This document shows, one piece after another, positions 25,923-34,785 of a stretch of DNA of 64,000 bases (the first letter of the stretch is position 1; the number at the start of each line of letters is the position of its first letter). The stretch is from Flavobacteriales bacterium. Its GTDB lineage: Bacteria; Bacteroidota; Bacteroidia; Flavobacteriales_F; PHOS-HE28. A program made the position numbers and the translations under genes. The stretch spans positions 1-64,000 of the forward strand of contig JADJXF010000018.1 of the NCBI GenBank assembly GCA_016715995.1. Reading direction: 5' to 3'. The notes under the pieces were generated by a model, which made no database searches, was not told the DNA's origin, and was given only the letters and a program-made list of their open reading frames with translations.

Positions 25923-27710
25923 TCATGCAGGCGGTCGCTGCCGATCCAGCGCCACGGCAGCGTTGATCAACCCGATGTGCGAGAGGGCCTGCGGGAAATT
26001 CCCCAGGTGTTCGCCCGTGACGGCGTCCAATTCCTCGGCATACAAGCCCAGTGGCGTGGCGCGCGCAAGCATCCGCTCGAACAGGTTGCGCGCCTCGTCC
26101 ATACGGTTGGCGAGGATCAGCGCTTCAATGAGCCAGAAGCTGCAGAGCACGAAGGTGGCCTCGCCTCCCTCCACGCCGTCCGGCGCGTCCAGGTAGCGAT
26201 AGCACAGACCGTTGTCCACCAAGCGTGTGTTGGTCGCCTCGATGGTCGCGATCATGCGCGGGTCGGCACCGTCGATGAAGCCCAGGATCGGCAGCATCAG
26301 GTTCGCGGCGTCCAGCCGTTCATCCTCATACGATTGCATGAAGGCCTGCAGCTTGTCGCTCCATCCATGGTGCAGCACGTCGTTCTTGATGCGCGAACGA
26401 TGGTCCTTCCAATGGTCCACATCTCCCGGCAGACGGTACCGTTCCGCCAGTTGGATCGCGCGGTCGAGCGCCACCCAGCACATCACCTTGCCGAAGACGA
26501 AGTGCCTGCGGCCGCCGCGCACCTCCCATATCCCGTTCTCCGGCAACTGCCAATGTTCGAGCACCCAATCGATCAACGGAAGCACATGCTGCCAAAGGGG
26601 ACGCGGATCCTGGAGGCCTTTCGTGCAGGCGAAGTGGATGGCATCGAGCACCTCTCCGAACACGTCGAGCTGCAACTGCCGGGCAGCCGCATTGCCCACC
26701 CGCACCGGTTTGGACCGTCGATATCCTTCCAGGTGATCGAGCTCGATCTCCTCCACGCTGCCTTCTCTGCTGAGCGGATACAGGACATGGAGTTCAGGAC
26801 CCTCCAGCTTCACCGTCCTGAAGATCCATTTGAAGAGCGCCTCCTCCTCCTCCAGGTAGCCCGCCTGCATCAAGGCGTTCAGGGTGAACGAGGCATCGCG
26901 GATCCAGCAGAAGCGGTAATCCCAATTGCGCACGCCACCGATCTCTTCCGGCAGCGAGGTGGTGGGCGCCGCCGCGATCGCACCGGTATCCTGGTCGTGC
27001 AGCAGCTTCAACGTCAGTACGCTCCGCACCACCGCTGTGCGATAGGGCCCGATGTAGGTGCAACGCGCGGACCAGTCGTGCCAGTAAGCCAGTGTTCCAT
27101 CCAGTGCGTCGAACGCGTCCACGGCGGATTCCATTCCCGGTCCGCTCAAGGCATAGGCACAGCGCTCACCAGCGCTCATCGTCATCCAGTGGTCTATCGC
27201 ATGGGCTTGCGCGTCCACTTCCCACGGGCCCGGGGCGGTGCAACGGAAGGCGCCGAAATGCGCGTCGTTGCCGTGCAGATTGAACACGGGTCCGATCACG
27301 CCGTTGCCCGGGCGCGGCATGCAGCGGGAACGCATCCGCACCGTTCCCTCCAGGCATTGCACGATGCGGAACAATGCACCGGGCCTCGGCTCCGTACTTC
27401 CGCTTTCGGGTGTCACGTCCATCAGGTCCAGCGTGCGTACGCGGCCTCCATCGCAGGTATAGGTGGTCACCAGCACGTTCGTGCCGGGCATGTATTCGTG
27501 GTTCGAACGGAACGCTTCCGTAGGCTGCAGTTCCCAACTGCCCCCACGCGCATGATCGAGCAAGCGCGCGAAGAGAAAGGGGGAATCGAAGTGCGGCGCG
27601 CACATCCACGTGATCTCGCCGCGGCTGCTCACCAAGGCAGCGGTCCGGCAGTTGCCGATCAGCCCATGGTCGGCGATGCTGGGGGCATGCGGGAATTGGG
27701 TCTCCATCAT
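25923..27710 (-). CDS. Glycoside hydrolase family 15 (trehalase/glucoamylase-like)
   Basis: About 595 residues. The N-terminal beta-sandwich starts IADHGLIGNCRTAALVS and GEITWMCAPHFDSP, and the catalytic (alpha/alpha)6 barrel shows GVRNWDYRFCWIRDASFTLN, the GH15 signature around the general acid region, and later NLMLPILGFIDG. No signal peptide is present, so it is cytoplasmic. It lies convergent to the trehalose synthesis gene, and bacterial GH15 proteins in that setting are often trehalases or malto-oligosaccharide hydrolases, so turnover of trehalose is the likely role. Two adjacent ATGs (27707 and 27710) are possible, with a CACCTTTG element upstream. Confidence 0.85.
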   Translation of the reverse strand: MMETQFPHAPSIADHGLIGNCRTAALVSSRGEITWMCAPHFDSPFLFARLLDHARGGSWELQPTEAFRSNHEYMPGTNVLVTTYTCDGGRVRTLDLMDVTPESGSTEPRPGALFRIVQCLEGTVRMRSRCMPRPGNGVIGPVFNLHGNDAHFGAFRCTAPGPWEVDAQAHAIDHWMTMSAGERCAYALSGPGMESAVDAFDALDGTLAYWHDWSARCTYIGPYRTAVVRSVLTLKLLHDQDTGAIAAAPTTSLPEEIGGVRNWDYRFCWIRDASFTLNALMQAGYLEEEEALFKWIFRTVKLEGPELHVLYPLSREGSVEEIELDHLEGYRRSKPVRVGNAAARQLQLDVFGEVLDAIHFACTKGLQDPRPLWQHVLPLIDWVLEHWQLPENGIWEVRGGRRHFVFGKVMCWVALDRAIQLAERYRLPGDVDHWKDHRSRIKNDVLHHGWSDKLQAFMQSYEDERLDAANLMLPILGFIDGADPRMIATIEATNTRLVDNGLCYRYLDAPDGVEGGEATFVLCSFWLIEALILANRMDEARNLFERMLARATPLGLYAEELDAVTGEHLGNFPQALSHIGLINAAVALDRQRPPA

Positions 27711-27752
27711 CGATCGCGTGGGGCGCTGCGCCGGATGCGGCACCCCACCCTG

Positions 27753-27760
27753 CAAAGGTG
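27753..27760 (-). promoter_or_regulatory. Putative -7 element of the GH15 gene
   Basis: CACCTTTG on the minus strand, about 42 nt before the start at 27710. Confidence 0.35.
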
Positions 27761-27905
27761 CGCAGTGCTTGCACCCTTCGCGCGAGGCTTCTTCCACATC
27801 CGCCGCACGTTCTCCGACGCGGTCATGGCCCATCGTCATTTCGGCGGTGCCCATGCGCGGCGGATCGCACGATGCACCTATTTTGGCTCAAGACCTGTCT
27901 AACGC

Positions 27906-29234
27906 ATGAGGATCCGGTACTGGCACGGGCGCTACTTCGGGGAGAACACCTCACTGGTGATCGCGGGAATCCTGATCGGGATCTTCGGCGCGCTCGGCGC
28001 GGTGGCCCTGAAACAGGGCGTATCGGAACTGACGCGGCTGCTGCACGACTGGCTGTTCGGTTCGCGCCGCGCGTTGCTGGTGCTGCTGATACCGACCAGC
28101 GGGATCCTGCTCTCCGTGCTCTTCACGCGGATCTGGCTGAAGGGCGATCTGGGCCGTGGCCTGCCTTCGGTGCTGAAGGACGTGAAGGAGAACAAGGGCG
28201 TGATCGAATTCCACAAGCTCTATTCGCAGGTGGTCACGAGCATACTGACCATGGGCACCGGCGGATCGGCCGGGCTGGAAGCCCCCATCGCCGTAACGGG
28301 GGCCGCCTGGGGCAGCAACATGGCGCGCTGGCTGAAATTCGATGAGCCCGCCCGTCAACTGCTCCTGGCATGCGGCGCGGCCGCCGGCATCTCGGCGATC
28401 TTCAACGCGCCCATCGCAGGGGCCATCTTCGCGCTCGAGGCCATCCTGCTGAACATCGCCATCCCGATGGTGGTGCCGGTGCTGATCGCCTCGGCCTCCG
28501 CCGCCTTCGTCTCCTCGCTCATCTACAAGGATCCGCCCTTCGTGCTGATCACGGATTCATGGAGTGCGGCCGCGCTGCCCTATTATTTCGGTTTGGCGCT
28601 CGTCGCCGCAGGTCTTTCACTGTACACCGTGCGCGTATACTTCTGGATCGGTGCCCGGTTCGGTCGGTGGAAGGCGCCCTATGCCAAGGCCTTGGTGGGC
28701 GGCCTCTTGCTGGGTACCTTGATCCTGTTCTTCCCTCCCCTGCTCGGCGAGGGCTATCACGGCGTGGAGAGCCTCCTCAGCGGCGAGGCGCACCGGCTCG
28801 CGGCGCACGCTCCCCTGCAATTGGGCCTGGGCGAATGGAACCTGGAAGGACTCGTGGTGGCCCTTATGCTGCTGAAAGTGGTGGCCACCTCCTTGACGCT
28901 GGGCGCCGGCGGCAATGGCGGCATGTTCGGCCCCTCGCTCTTCATCGGCGGCATGTGCGGCTTCGCCTTCTCCCATGCGGCCAATCTCTTGGGCATCGCC
29001 CAGCTCAACGAGACCAACTTCACCGTGGTGGGCATGGCGGCGGTGCTCAGCGGCACCATCCACGTGCCGCTCACCGCGATCTTCCTAATAGCGGAGATCA
29101 CCGGCGGATATGCCTTGTTCGTGCCACTCATGCTGGCGACCTCCTTGAGCTACCTCATCTCGCGATCGGTGCAGCCGCACTCCATTTACAGCAAGCAGGT
29201 CACCGCTGCGCAGGAAGGCGCATCGGCGCGGTAG
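27906..29234 (+). CDS. ClC-type chloride channel/transporter
   Basis: A 442-residue membrane protein with the ClC anion-path motifs. GTGGSAGLEAP contains the gating glutamate, GISAIFNAPIAGAIFALE follows, and GNGGMFGPSLFIGG supplies the GxFxP segment. It has about ten membrane spans and no C-terminal CBS pair. The gating Glu suggests a Cl-/H+ antiporter, but this cannot be proved from sequence. It fits the surrounding osmotic and ion genes (P-type ATPase, K+ channel, MscS, trehalose). Confidence 0.9.
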   Translation: MRIRYWHGRYFGENTSLVIAGILIGIFGALGAVALKQGVSELTRLLHDWLFGSRRALLVLLIPTSGILLSVLFTRIWLKGDLGRGLPSVLKDVKENKGVIEFHKLYSQVVTSILTMGTGGSAGLEAPIAVTGAAWGSNMARWLKFDEPARQLLLACGAAAGISAIFNAPIAGAIFALEAILLNIAIPMVVPVLIASASAAFVSSLIYKDPPFVLITDSWSAAALPYYFGLALVAAGLSLYTVRVYFWIGARFGRWKAPYAKALVGGLLLGTLILFFPPLLGEGYHGVESLLSGEAHRLAAHAPLQLGLGEWNLEGLVVALMLLKVVATSLTLGAGGNGGMFGPSLFIGGMCGFAFSHAANLLGIAQLNETNFTVVGMAAVLSGTIHVPLTAIFLIAEITGGYALFVPLMLATSLSYLISRSVQPHSIYSKQVTAAQEGASAR

Positions 29235-29325
29235 CCGAGCCGGCCGGACGTTGGGCAATGTCTCCTTCTGAGTGAAGGCAAGGTCAGCCGTCGTGATAGC
29301 GATTGTCCGATCTCCCGTCGGCTCC

Positions 29326-29673
29326 CTACCCTTTCGGTGGTGCGGCCCGCGTCGGGATCAACCACTTGGGCGCCACGTTGCGCCAAGCCAGATCCATGGC
29401 GTAGCGGAAGAGCCGCTCGCTGGTGTGCGCCATGTGCACGCTCGTCCACCCATGCTTGCCCAGCTTCTGCTCGATGGGTGCGAACGCATCGGGATGCTCT
29501 TCACCCAGCAGCGCTTGTTGCTCCGGTGTCAGCTTCATCACCGCTCGATGTTCTTCCACCCATAGTGTGAGGTAGGTCCTCTTCTTCACGCTGTAGCTCG
29601 GCCGCCCGAAGTGCTCCTTCTCCGCCGTGCCCGGCATGTCCAGGGCCATGGCGCGTGCGGTCTGGCTGTCCAT
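29326..29673 (-). CDS. MmcQ/YjbR family protein
   Basis: A 115-residue alpha/beta protein with the YjbR pattern: ALDMPGTAEKEHFGRPSYSVKK at the N-terminus, a hairpin KRTYLTLWVEEHRAVMKLTPEQQ and a C-terminal helix (MDLAWRNVAPKW) that ends with the usual W-R-x-VAPK. Members have a CyaY-like fold and are annotated as DNA-binding, with little functional evidence. It is tail-to-tail with the ClC gene. Confidence 0.85.
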   Translation of the reverse strand: MDSQTARAMALDMPGTAEKEHFGRPSYSVKKRTYLTLWVEEHRAVMKLTPEQQALLGEEHPDAFAPIEQKLGKHGWTSVHMAHTSERLFRYAMDLAWRNVAPKWLIPTRAAPPKG

Positions 29674-29706
29674 GCAGGCGGCGCTGAATGCAGATGGCCA
29701 ACAGGT

Positions 29707-30699
29707 CTAGTCCTGCACGAAGCGCACGGGCAGCAGGCCGGGCACCCCGATGGCCTGCAAGGTGTAAAGCCCCTTGCGCAGGCCGGTGGTACCGATGCTG
29801 GTGCGGTCGCTGATGATGCGATCACGCAGCACCAAGCGCCCTTCAGCATCGAGCACGCGCAGCTCAGCGCCGATGGCCTGGGCAGGCGCTATCACCGTAA
29901 CCCCATCCGGACCAGTGATCACGCCTAAACGGGGCAACTCCTCTACGATGCCGGTGGAGAGGCTGGTGCTGCGGAAGCTGAAGGCCTCAAGGAAGACACC
30001 GCTGTCGAAGGCCATGTCGGAGACATCGGCAATGGCCACCTTGAAATGGTAGGTGTCGTCCGGGGAGACTTCCGCGAACACCGTGAGGTTGGTGGTGAAA
30101 CCATCGTAAGCCACATTCTGGCCCATGGCGTTCTGGTTGTCCACGAAGTAGGCGCCGTTGAGGTTCCCATTCACGTTGTTGATGGCTACCGGTGTGCCGT
30201 CAGGCAGAGCCGCAACGTTGGTGGGTGTCGGGAAGCCGGGACCGCTGAGGTAGATGGCGAACACATCGTTGAATGCACTACCAACGAACTCGGGGTACTC
30301 TTCGCTGCCGAAGCTGAAATTGAACAGGAGCGTATCACCGAGCGGGATGCAATCGAATTCCAGCACGCAGGCATCGAAGGTCATCATGCCGACTTCGTCT
30401 TGCAGGTCGGCATCACCTGGGAAGCCCGTGGTCTCCGACGCGAAGTTGCCCACGACGCCCGCGACCTGGTCTGCACCGCCTGTGGTGAGCACGAGCCCTT
30501 CCACTATCTCCATCTCCGAGCCACCCGAGAAATGGCCCATCGCACTGCCCGCGCAATTCACCGTGACATTGGTGATGCTCACGTTCAGGCCCTCCAGCAG
30601 CTGCGCCACCTGCGCGTTGCTAAGGCTGTCGGTGATGGTCAGCTGGGCATTCGCGGAGCCAGCAAGGCAGAGACCGAGGAAAGCGTGCAGTGGTTTCAT
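29707..30699 (-). CDS. Secreted choice-of-anchor L domain protein
   Basis: 330 residues with a signal peptide (AFLGLCLAGSANAQ). The main domain carries LEGLNVSITNVTVNCAG, EGLVLTTGGADQVAG, FDACVLEFDCIPLGD and FNFSFGSEEYPEFV, a classic choice-of-anchor L arrangement as found in SprB-type and other Bacteroidota surface proteins. The C-terminus (LRVLDAEGRLVLRDRI, LRKGLYTLQAIG) looks like a T9SS type A sorting domain. The start at 30699 gives the signal peptide and has a TACTTTCG element 20 nt upstream. Confidence 0.83.
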   Translation of the reverse strand: MKPLHAFLGLCLAGSANAQLTITDSLSNAQVAQLLEGLNVSITNVTVNCAGSAMGHFSGGSEMEIVEGLVLTTGGADQVAGVVGNFASETTGFPGDADLQDEVGMMTFDACVLEFDCIPLGDTLLFNFSFGSEEYPEFVGSAFNDVFAIYLSGPGFPTPTNVAALPDGTPVAINNVNGNLNGAYFVDNQNAMGQNVAYDGFTTNLTVFAEVSPDDTYHFKVAIADVSDMAFDSGVFLEAFSFRSTSLSTGIVEELPRLGVITGPDGVTVIAPAQAIGAELRVLDAEGRLVLRDRIISDRTSIGTTGLRKGLYTLQAIGVPGLLPVRFVQD

Positions 30700-30718
30700 G
30701 TGCTGGGCGTTGGTTGGT

Positions 30719-30726
30719 CGAAAGTA
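30719..30726 (-). promoter_or_regulatory. Putative -7 element
   Basis: TACTTTCG on the minus strand, about 20 nt before the ATG at 30699. Confidence 0.45.
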
Positions 30727-30897
30727 GATGATGGACTTCTTCCGGACGTATCTGGATTTGAACCTGCCGTGGTGATCATGCTCCGGCCAACTTGCGGGAG
30801 AGCATGGGTTCTTGATGGGCATTCCCCTCCACGGCTACCCGGCGCTCAGGTCGCGTGCAGTGGGCGTCCGTCCCAACTTCGAGCCTCCCCGTTGCGC

Positions 30898-30905
30898 GAC
30901 CTTTG
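30898..30905 (+). promoter_or_regulatory. Putative -7 element
   Basis: GACCTTTG, 19 nt before the ATG at 30925. This supports the short start over the long upstream frame. Confidence 0.4.
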
Positions 30906-30924
30906 CCCTCCCGAATCAATCGGG

Positions 30925-33180
30925 ATGAGACACATGCTCCATCGTTCCGCTCTGCTCCTGCCGCTCCTGCTTGTTCTTCCTGCTTCCGCGCAGACCTGGG
31001 AATTGGTCACACCCGTGAAGACACGGAGCGAACTGCCTTCCGTGCGCATGGTGGACCCCACCACGGGCTTCATGATCGACCGCGTGCTCGGCTTCGTGAT
31101 GAAGACCACCGATGCCGGTGCCAGCTGGGAACGCAAGCCCTACAATCTCATCGACAAGCCGCGCGTGCTCTGGATGTGGGACGATCAACGCGGCATCATC
31201 GCCGCCAACTCGGGCCGCTTCTACCGCACCACCGATGGCTGGGCCACGGCGAGTTCCGTCTATCAGCCCACCTTCGGCAACCTCGGCAGCTTGTACTTCG
31301 TGAACGACGACCTGGGCTGGGCCGGCAGCGAGAGCGGCAAGATCGTGCACACCACCGATGGCGGCGCCACCTGGACGCAGCAGACCAGCGGCACCACCAA
31401 CGCCATCGTCGCGATGCACTTCGTGAACGAGCAGCTGGGCTTCGCGGCGGCCACCGGCGCCATCCTGCTGCGCACCACCGACGGCGGCGCTAGCTGGGCG
31501 CCGCTCACCACGCCCATCAACTACAACATGCGCGGCATCCACTTCTTCGATGCGCTCAACGGCATCGCGGTCGGTATCGGTGGCGAGATCATCCGCACCA
31601 CCGACGGCGGCGACAGCTGGACCCTGGAGACCAGCCCCACCACCAACAGCCTGCTCGGCCTCTTCGTGCAAGGCAACACGCTCATCGCCATGGGCAATGG
31701 CGGCACCGTGATTCGCAGCACCAACGGCGGTGTGAATTGGACGGCGCAAACGCTCGATCTGCAGGACCTCTACAGCGCGTGGATCGACCCCAGCGGCATC
31801 GGCCTGCTCACCGGAAAGGCGCGCGTGTACCGCACGTTGAACTTCGGCGCCACATGGACTGCGGTGCAGATCGGCACCTACCACACCATGCTCAACAAGG
31901 TGAGCTTCGGTACCGAGCAGAACGGAGCCTCGGCGGGCTGGCAGACCAGTGGCGGTTTCGAGAACGGCGTGGTGCGCACCCAGAACGGCGGACGCACGTG
32001 GGGCAACGCGAACGCGGGCAATTCGCAATGGCTGGGCGTGCATCTACTAGCGAACGGAACAGGCTGGCTCGGCGGCGGCACGGGTGCCAACCGCAGCACC
32101 ACCGACTTCTTCGCCACCAGCAGCTCGCACCCCGGCCCCAACGTAGCCATCCGCTCCACTTGGGCCTTCAACACCACCACGGCCATCGTCGCTGGCGGCT
32201 ATGTGAACGGTGGCTGCTACCGCACCACGAACTCCGGAAGCACCTGGGACTACACCCAGACCGGAAACATCTACGACCTCTGGTTCGTGAACAATCTGCT
32301 CGGGTTCTGCGGCGGGGAAGGCGGCTCGCTTCACCGCACACTCGATGGCGGCATCACATGGCAACCGCTCACCAGTGGCTCCAACGCCGCCATCAACAGC
32401 ATCTTCTTCCTCAACGATACGCTCGGCTTCTGGGCGGGCAACGGCGGTGCCCGCACCACCGACGGCGGCGACACCTGGACCTACATGGGCGACCTGCCGC
32501 AGTACACCATGAGCATCTTCTTCACCGATCCCGATACCGGCTATGCGGTGAGCGGGAGCGGATACGTGCTGCGCACCACCAACGGTGGCGACGATTGGGA
32601 GTTCATGGTGCCCGAACCCTTCGATACCAGCATCGGCGATGCGACCATGGTGGATGGGGCGCTCATCGCCGTAGGACGTTACGGCGATGTGTACCGCGCG
32701 GCCTTGCAATGCCCCACAACACCGCACGTGCCCACAGTGCTGCAAAGCGGACAGACGCTGTGCACCGCTTGGCGCCCGCAGATCCAATGGTACCTGGATG
32801 GCGCACCACTGCCCAACGCCACATGGCCGTGCATCACCGCCAGCGCAACGGGGAGCTATAGCGTGGTGGTCACCGATGCGCTCGGATGCACCAGCGTGCC
32901 CTCGGTGCCGGTCGTTGTCATCAGCACAACGGTGGAAGAGCAGATGAACGAGGCGTTTGCGGTTTTCCCGAACCCCACCACCGGCTTACTCACCCTCTCA
33001 TTCGCAAATGATGGCCCGCACACGGTGCTGCTCTGCGATGCGCAGGGACGCGTGCTGCGGAGCGAACGCGTGAGCGGCCCAACAGCCACGCTTGACTTGC
33101 ACGAGCTGCCCGCCGGGCTTTACATCCTGCGCGATCGCGGCAGCGCGGGAACTGGGGCGGTGCGCGTGGTGCGAGAATAG
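30925..33180 (+). CDS. Secreted YCF48-like beta-propeller protein with T9SS sorting end
   Basis: 751 residues. A signal peptide (LLLPLLLVLPASAQ) is followed by about eleven BNR/YCF48-type blades, each centred on RTTDGGxxW or a close variant (RTTDGGASW, RTTDGGDSW, RSTNGGVNW, RTLDGGITW). An Ig/PKD-like segment (SATGSYSVVVTDALGC) comes next, then a T9SS type A C-terminal domain (FAVFPNPTTGLLTLSF ... LPAGLYILR ... VRVVRE). It is exported through the outer membrane. The ligand is unknown. The upstream in-frame extension to 30046 is rejected because it lacks a signal peptide and is antisense to the preceding gene. Confidence 0.88.
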   Translation: MRHMLHRSALLLPLLLVLPASAQTWELVTPVKTRSELPSVRMVDPTTGFMIDRVLGFVMKTTDAGASWERKPYNLIDKPRVLWMWDDQRGIIAANSGRFYRTTDGWATASSVYQPTFGNLGSLYFVNDDLGWAGSESGKIVHTTDGGATWTQQTSGTTNAIVAMHFVNEQLGFAAATGAILLRTTDGGASWAPLTTPINYNMRGIHFFDALNGIAVGIGGEIIRTTDGGDSWTLETSPTTNSLLGLFVQGNTLIAMGNGGTVIRSTNGGVNWTAQTLDLQDLYSAWIDPSGIGLLTGKARVYRTLNFGATWTAVQIGTYHTMLNKVSFGTEQNGASAGWQTSGGFENGVVRTQNGGRTWGNANAGNSQWLGVHLLANGTGWLGGGTGANRSTTDFFATSSSHPGPNVAIRSTWAFNTTTAIVAGGYVNGGCYRTTNSGSTWDYTQTGNIYDLWFVNNLLGFCGGEGGSLHRTLDGGITWQPLTSGSNAAINSIFFLNDTLGFWAGNGGARTTDGGDTWTYMGDLPQYTMSIFFTDPDTGYAVSGSGYVLRTTNGGDDWEFMVPEPFDTSIGDATMVDGALIAVGRYGDVYRAALQCPTTPHVPTVLQSGQTLCTAWRPQIQWYLDGAPLPNATWPCITASATGSYSVVVTDALGCTSVPSVPVVVISTTVEEQMNEAFAVFPNPTTGLLTLSFANDGPHTVLLCDAQGRVLRSERVSGPTATLDLHELPAGLYILRDRGSAGTGAVRVVRE

Positions 33181-33295
33181 CGGCGGCGCGGCAGGGCTTC
33201 CTTCGGAAATCCTGCACGAGCTTGATTGATGCGCATCATGGCCTCCCGCACAGCCAAGCGCTCAGGTACCGTGTACGGTGGGCGACCTCCCCGAA

Positions 33296-33673
33296 TCAGT
33301 TGAAGTGCTTGCCGATGAAGGTCGCCAGTTGCTCATCGCCCATGCGCAGCGATGTGCTGTGGGTGGCTACCGCGTTCTTGTACTGCGGCGTGGCGGCCAG
33401 GAAGTGGATGAACTGCTCCTGCACCTGACCGGTGCCGGTCACGTGCACCTCGTCGATGTTGGGCATCGTCGCGGCGATCTCCTTGAAGAACTTCTGCGTC
33501 AAGGCCATCTCCTGGTTGTTCGCGGCATTCTCGTTGGAGTTCCGTTCAGCGCCGGCGTTCTCCACATGGGTCAGCACCACGAATTCGTTGCCATCCGGAC
33601 TGGTCTTCACCACCACGGTGGCGTGGTGCGTATCCATCCATACCCCGAACTGCTTCTTGTTGTGCGTTGTCAT
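33296..33673 (-). CDS. Small conserved protein, possibly eRF1/ribosome-rescue-like
   Basis: 125 residues beginning KKQFGVWMDTHHATVV, then an asparagine-rich linker (NSNENAANNQEM), FFKEIAATMPNIDEVHVTGTG, QEQFIHFLA and a terminal IGKHFN. The strand-helix order and the DEVHVTGTGQVQEQFIHFL block resemble the domain-2-like fold of eRF1 and the VLRF1/host-attachment group. I recall it as a conserved hypothetical in Bacteroidota. It has no catalytic motif or signal peptide and is cytosolic. Confidence 0.6.
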   Translation of the reverse strand: MTTHNKKQFGVWMDTHHATVVVKTSPDGNEFVVLTHVENAGAERNSNENAANNQEMALTQKFFKEIAATMPNIDEVHVTGTGQVQEQFIHFLAATPQYKNAVATHSTSLRMGDEQLATFIGKHFN

Positions 33674-34785
33674 TGTGCTGTGGTTTTGTGGATGCATGAG
33701 CGCGGTCCAGTGAGCCGGCGCGCGCACCGTGCACGAACAATCAGGCCGCACCGTACCGCATTCGCCTCAGCCAATGGCCGCGCCGCAGGTCTGCCGCCAA
33801 CAGCGCGCGGCTTTCACGTGCGCGGGGGCGGGAGCACCCCACCGTTAGGGAACTCCTTGCGCGTGGAGGCATGACATGGAGGCCATGCCAAGCCTGTCAA
33901 GGACCGGATGGTCCCGTCAGAATGCTGGCCCTCGCCGTGTGACGCATTAACGGGCGCGCGAGACACCTGTATCGCGCCGGGTGTCGTATCGACAATTGCG
34001 CGTAACATACCTCTCAAGCTGTATGACATTCGACTCGCGCGGCCTGCTCGGCGAAGCGCTGGCTATCAGGTACATGAGCCAGGCTCTAACGCGGGTTATT
34101 GGGGCACGTGCCGCAGGGTCTCGGGCTCGTGCTGCTGGTTCTCAGGCACATGCTACAGGTTCTCGCGCACATGCAACAGCATCTTGCTCATATGCTGCGG
34201 GTTCTCGGGCACATGCGGCGGGTTTTCCGGCACATGCTGCTGCACATTGGTCACATGCCGCAGGTTTCCGGGCACCGGCAGCGGGGTCTCGGTAACATCC
34301 TGTGGGTTATGCGGCACATGCCGCAGCAAGTTGGTCGCATACCACAGGTTATGCGGTGGGTGCCGCAGGCTTTATGGCAACTGACGCGGCTTTTCTCACA
34401 AGCAGGGGTGCGCAGCATGGGCGATGGTCGGGGGCGGAACGCGCACGAATGAAGAGGGCCTGATCCTCCGATGCGGAGCGGTTGCGCTGGGCAATGGAAA
34501 CAGATAGAACGACCCGGGGTTACTGGAGACCTTGGCGAGGTTTAATACCGCAGGGTCGCCGAAGACGGCAGACCGCTGCTGAAGTTTCTCGCGAGGGGTG
34601 CCTATGGCGGACACCCTGCGGATGTTTAATGGGTTCACACGTTTACGTGCACCCATTTCAGGACGAGTTATGGTGTAAAAGGGCCTGAGATATGGGGGAA
34701 ATAGCGATCGGCACCTGAACATTATTCTCTTGTGTTTTGGCATCACAAGAGTTAGCCGTACTATAGTTGAAGCAAGAGCGCTTTC
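33674..34785. other. 1.1-kb region without a supported gene
   Basis: It contains the 21-nt tandem array (34081-34395) and a spaced inverted repeat, CCGCAGGGT near 34550 and ACCCTGCGG near 34613, both preceded or followed by TTTAAT. Composition falls from GC-rich on the left to AT-richer on the right, so the accessory boundary probably lies here. Open frames in the array are heptad repeats by construction and are not supported as genes. Confidence 0.55.
34081..34395. repeat. 21-nt tandem repeat array (about 15 units)
   Basis: Fifteen contiguous units with an exact 21-nt period and degenerate consensus GGGCACATGC(N)GCGGGTTCTC. Unit starts fall at 34081, 34102, 34123, 34144 and so on to 34375. 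Because 21 is a multiple of three, every frame encodes heptads: (V/H)LxHMxQ on the plus strand and HVPENPQ/HVTNVQQ on the minus strand, where a TAG interrupts near 34165. There are no spacers, so it is not CRISPR. Confidence 0.85.

Noticed and set aside
30046..30924. N-terminal extension of the YCF48-like protein
   Set aside because: It is antisense to the choice-of-anchor L gene. A clean signal peptide and -7 element define the start at 30925.
34081..34395. CRISPR array
   Set aside because: Units are contiguous 21-mers without spacers, and no cas gene is nearby. The GGCAGT arrays likewise lack spacers.
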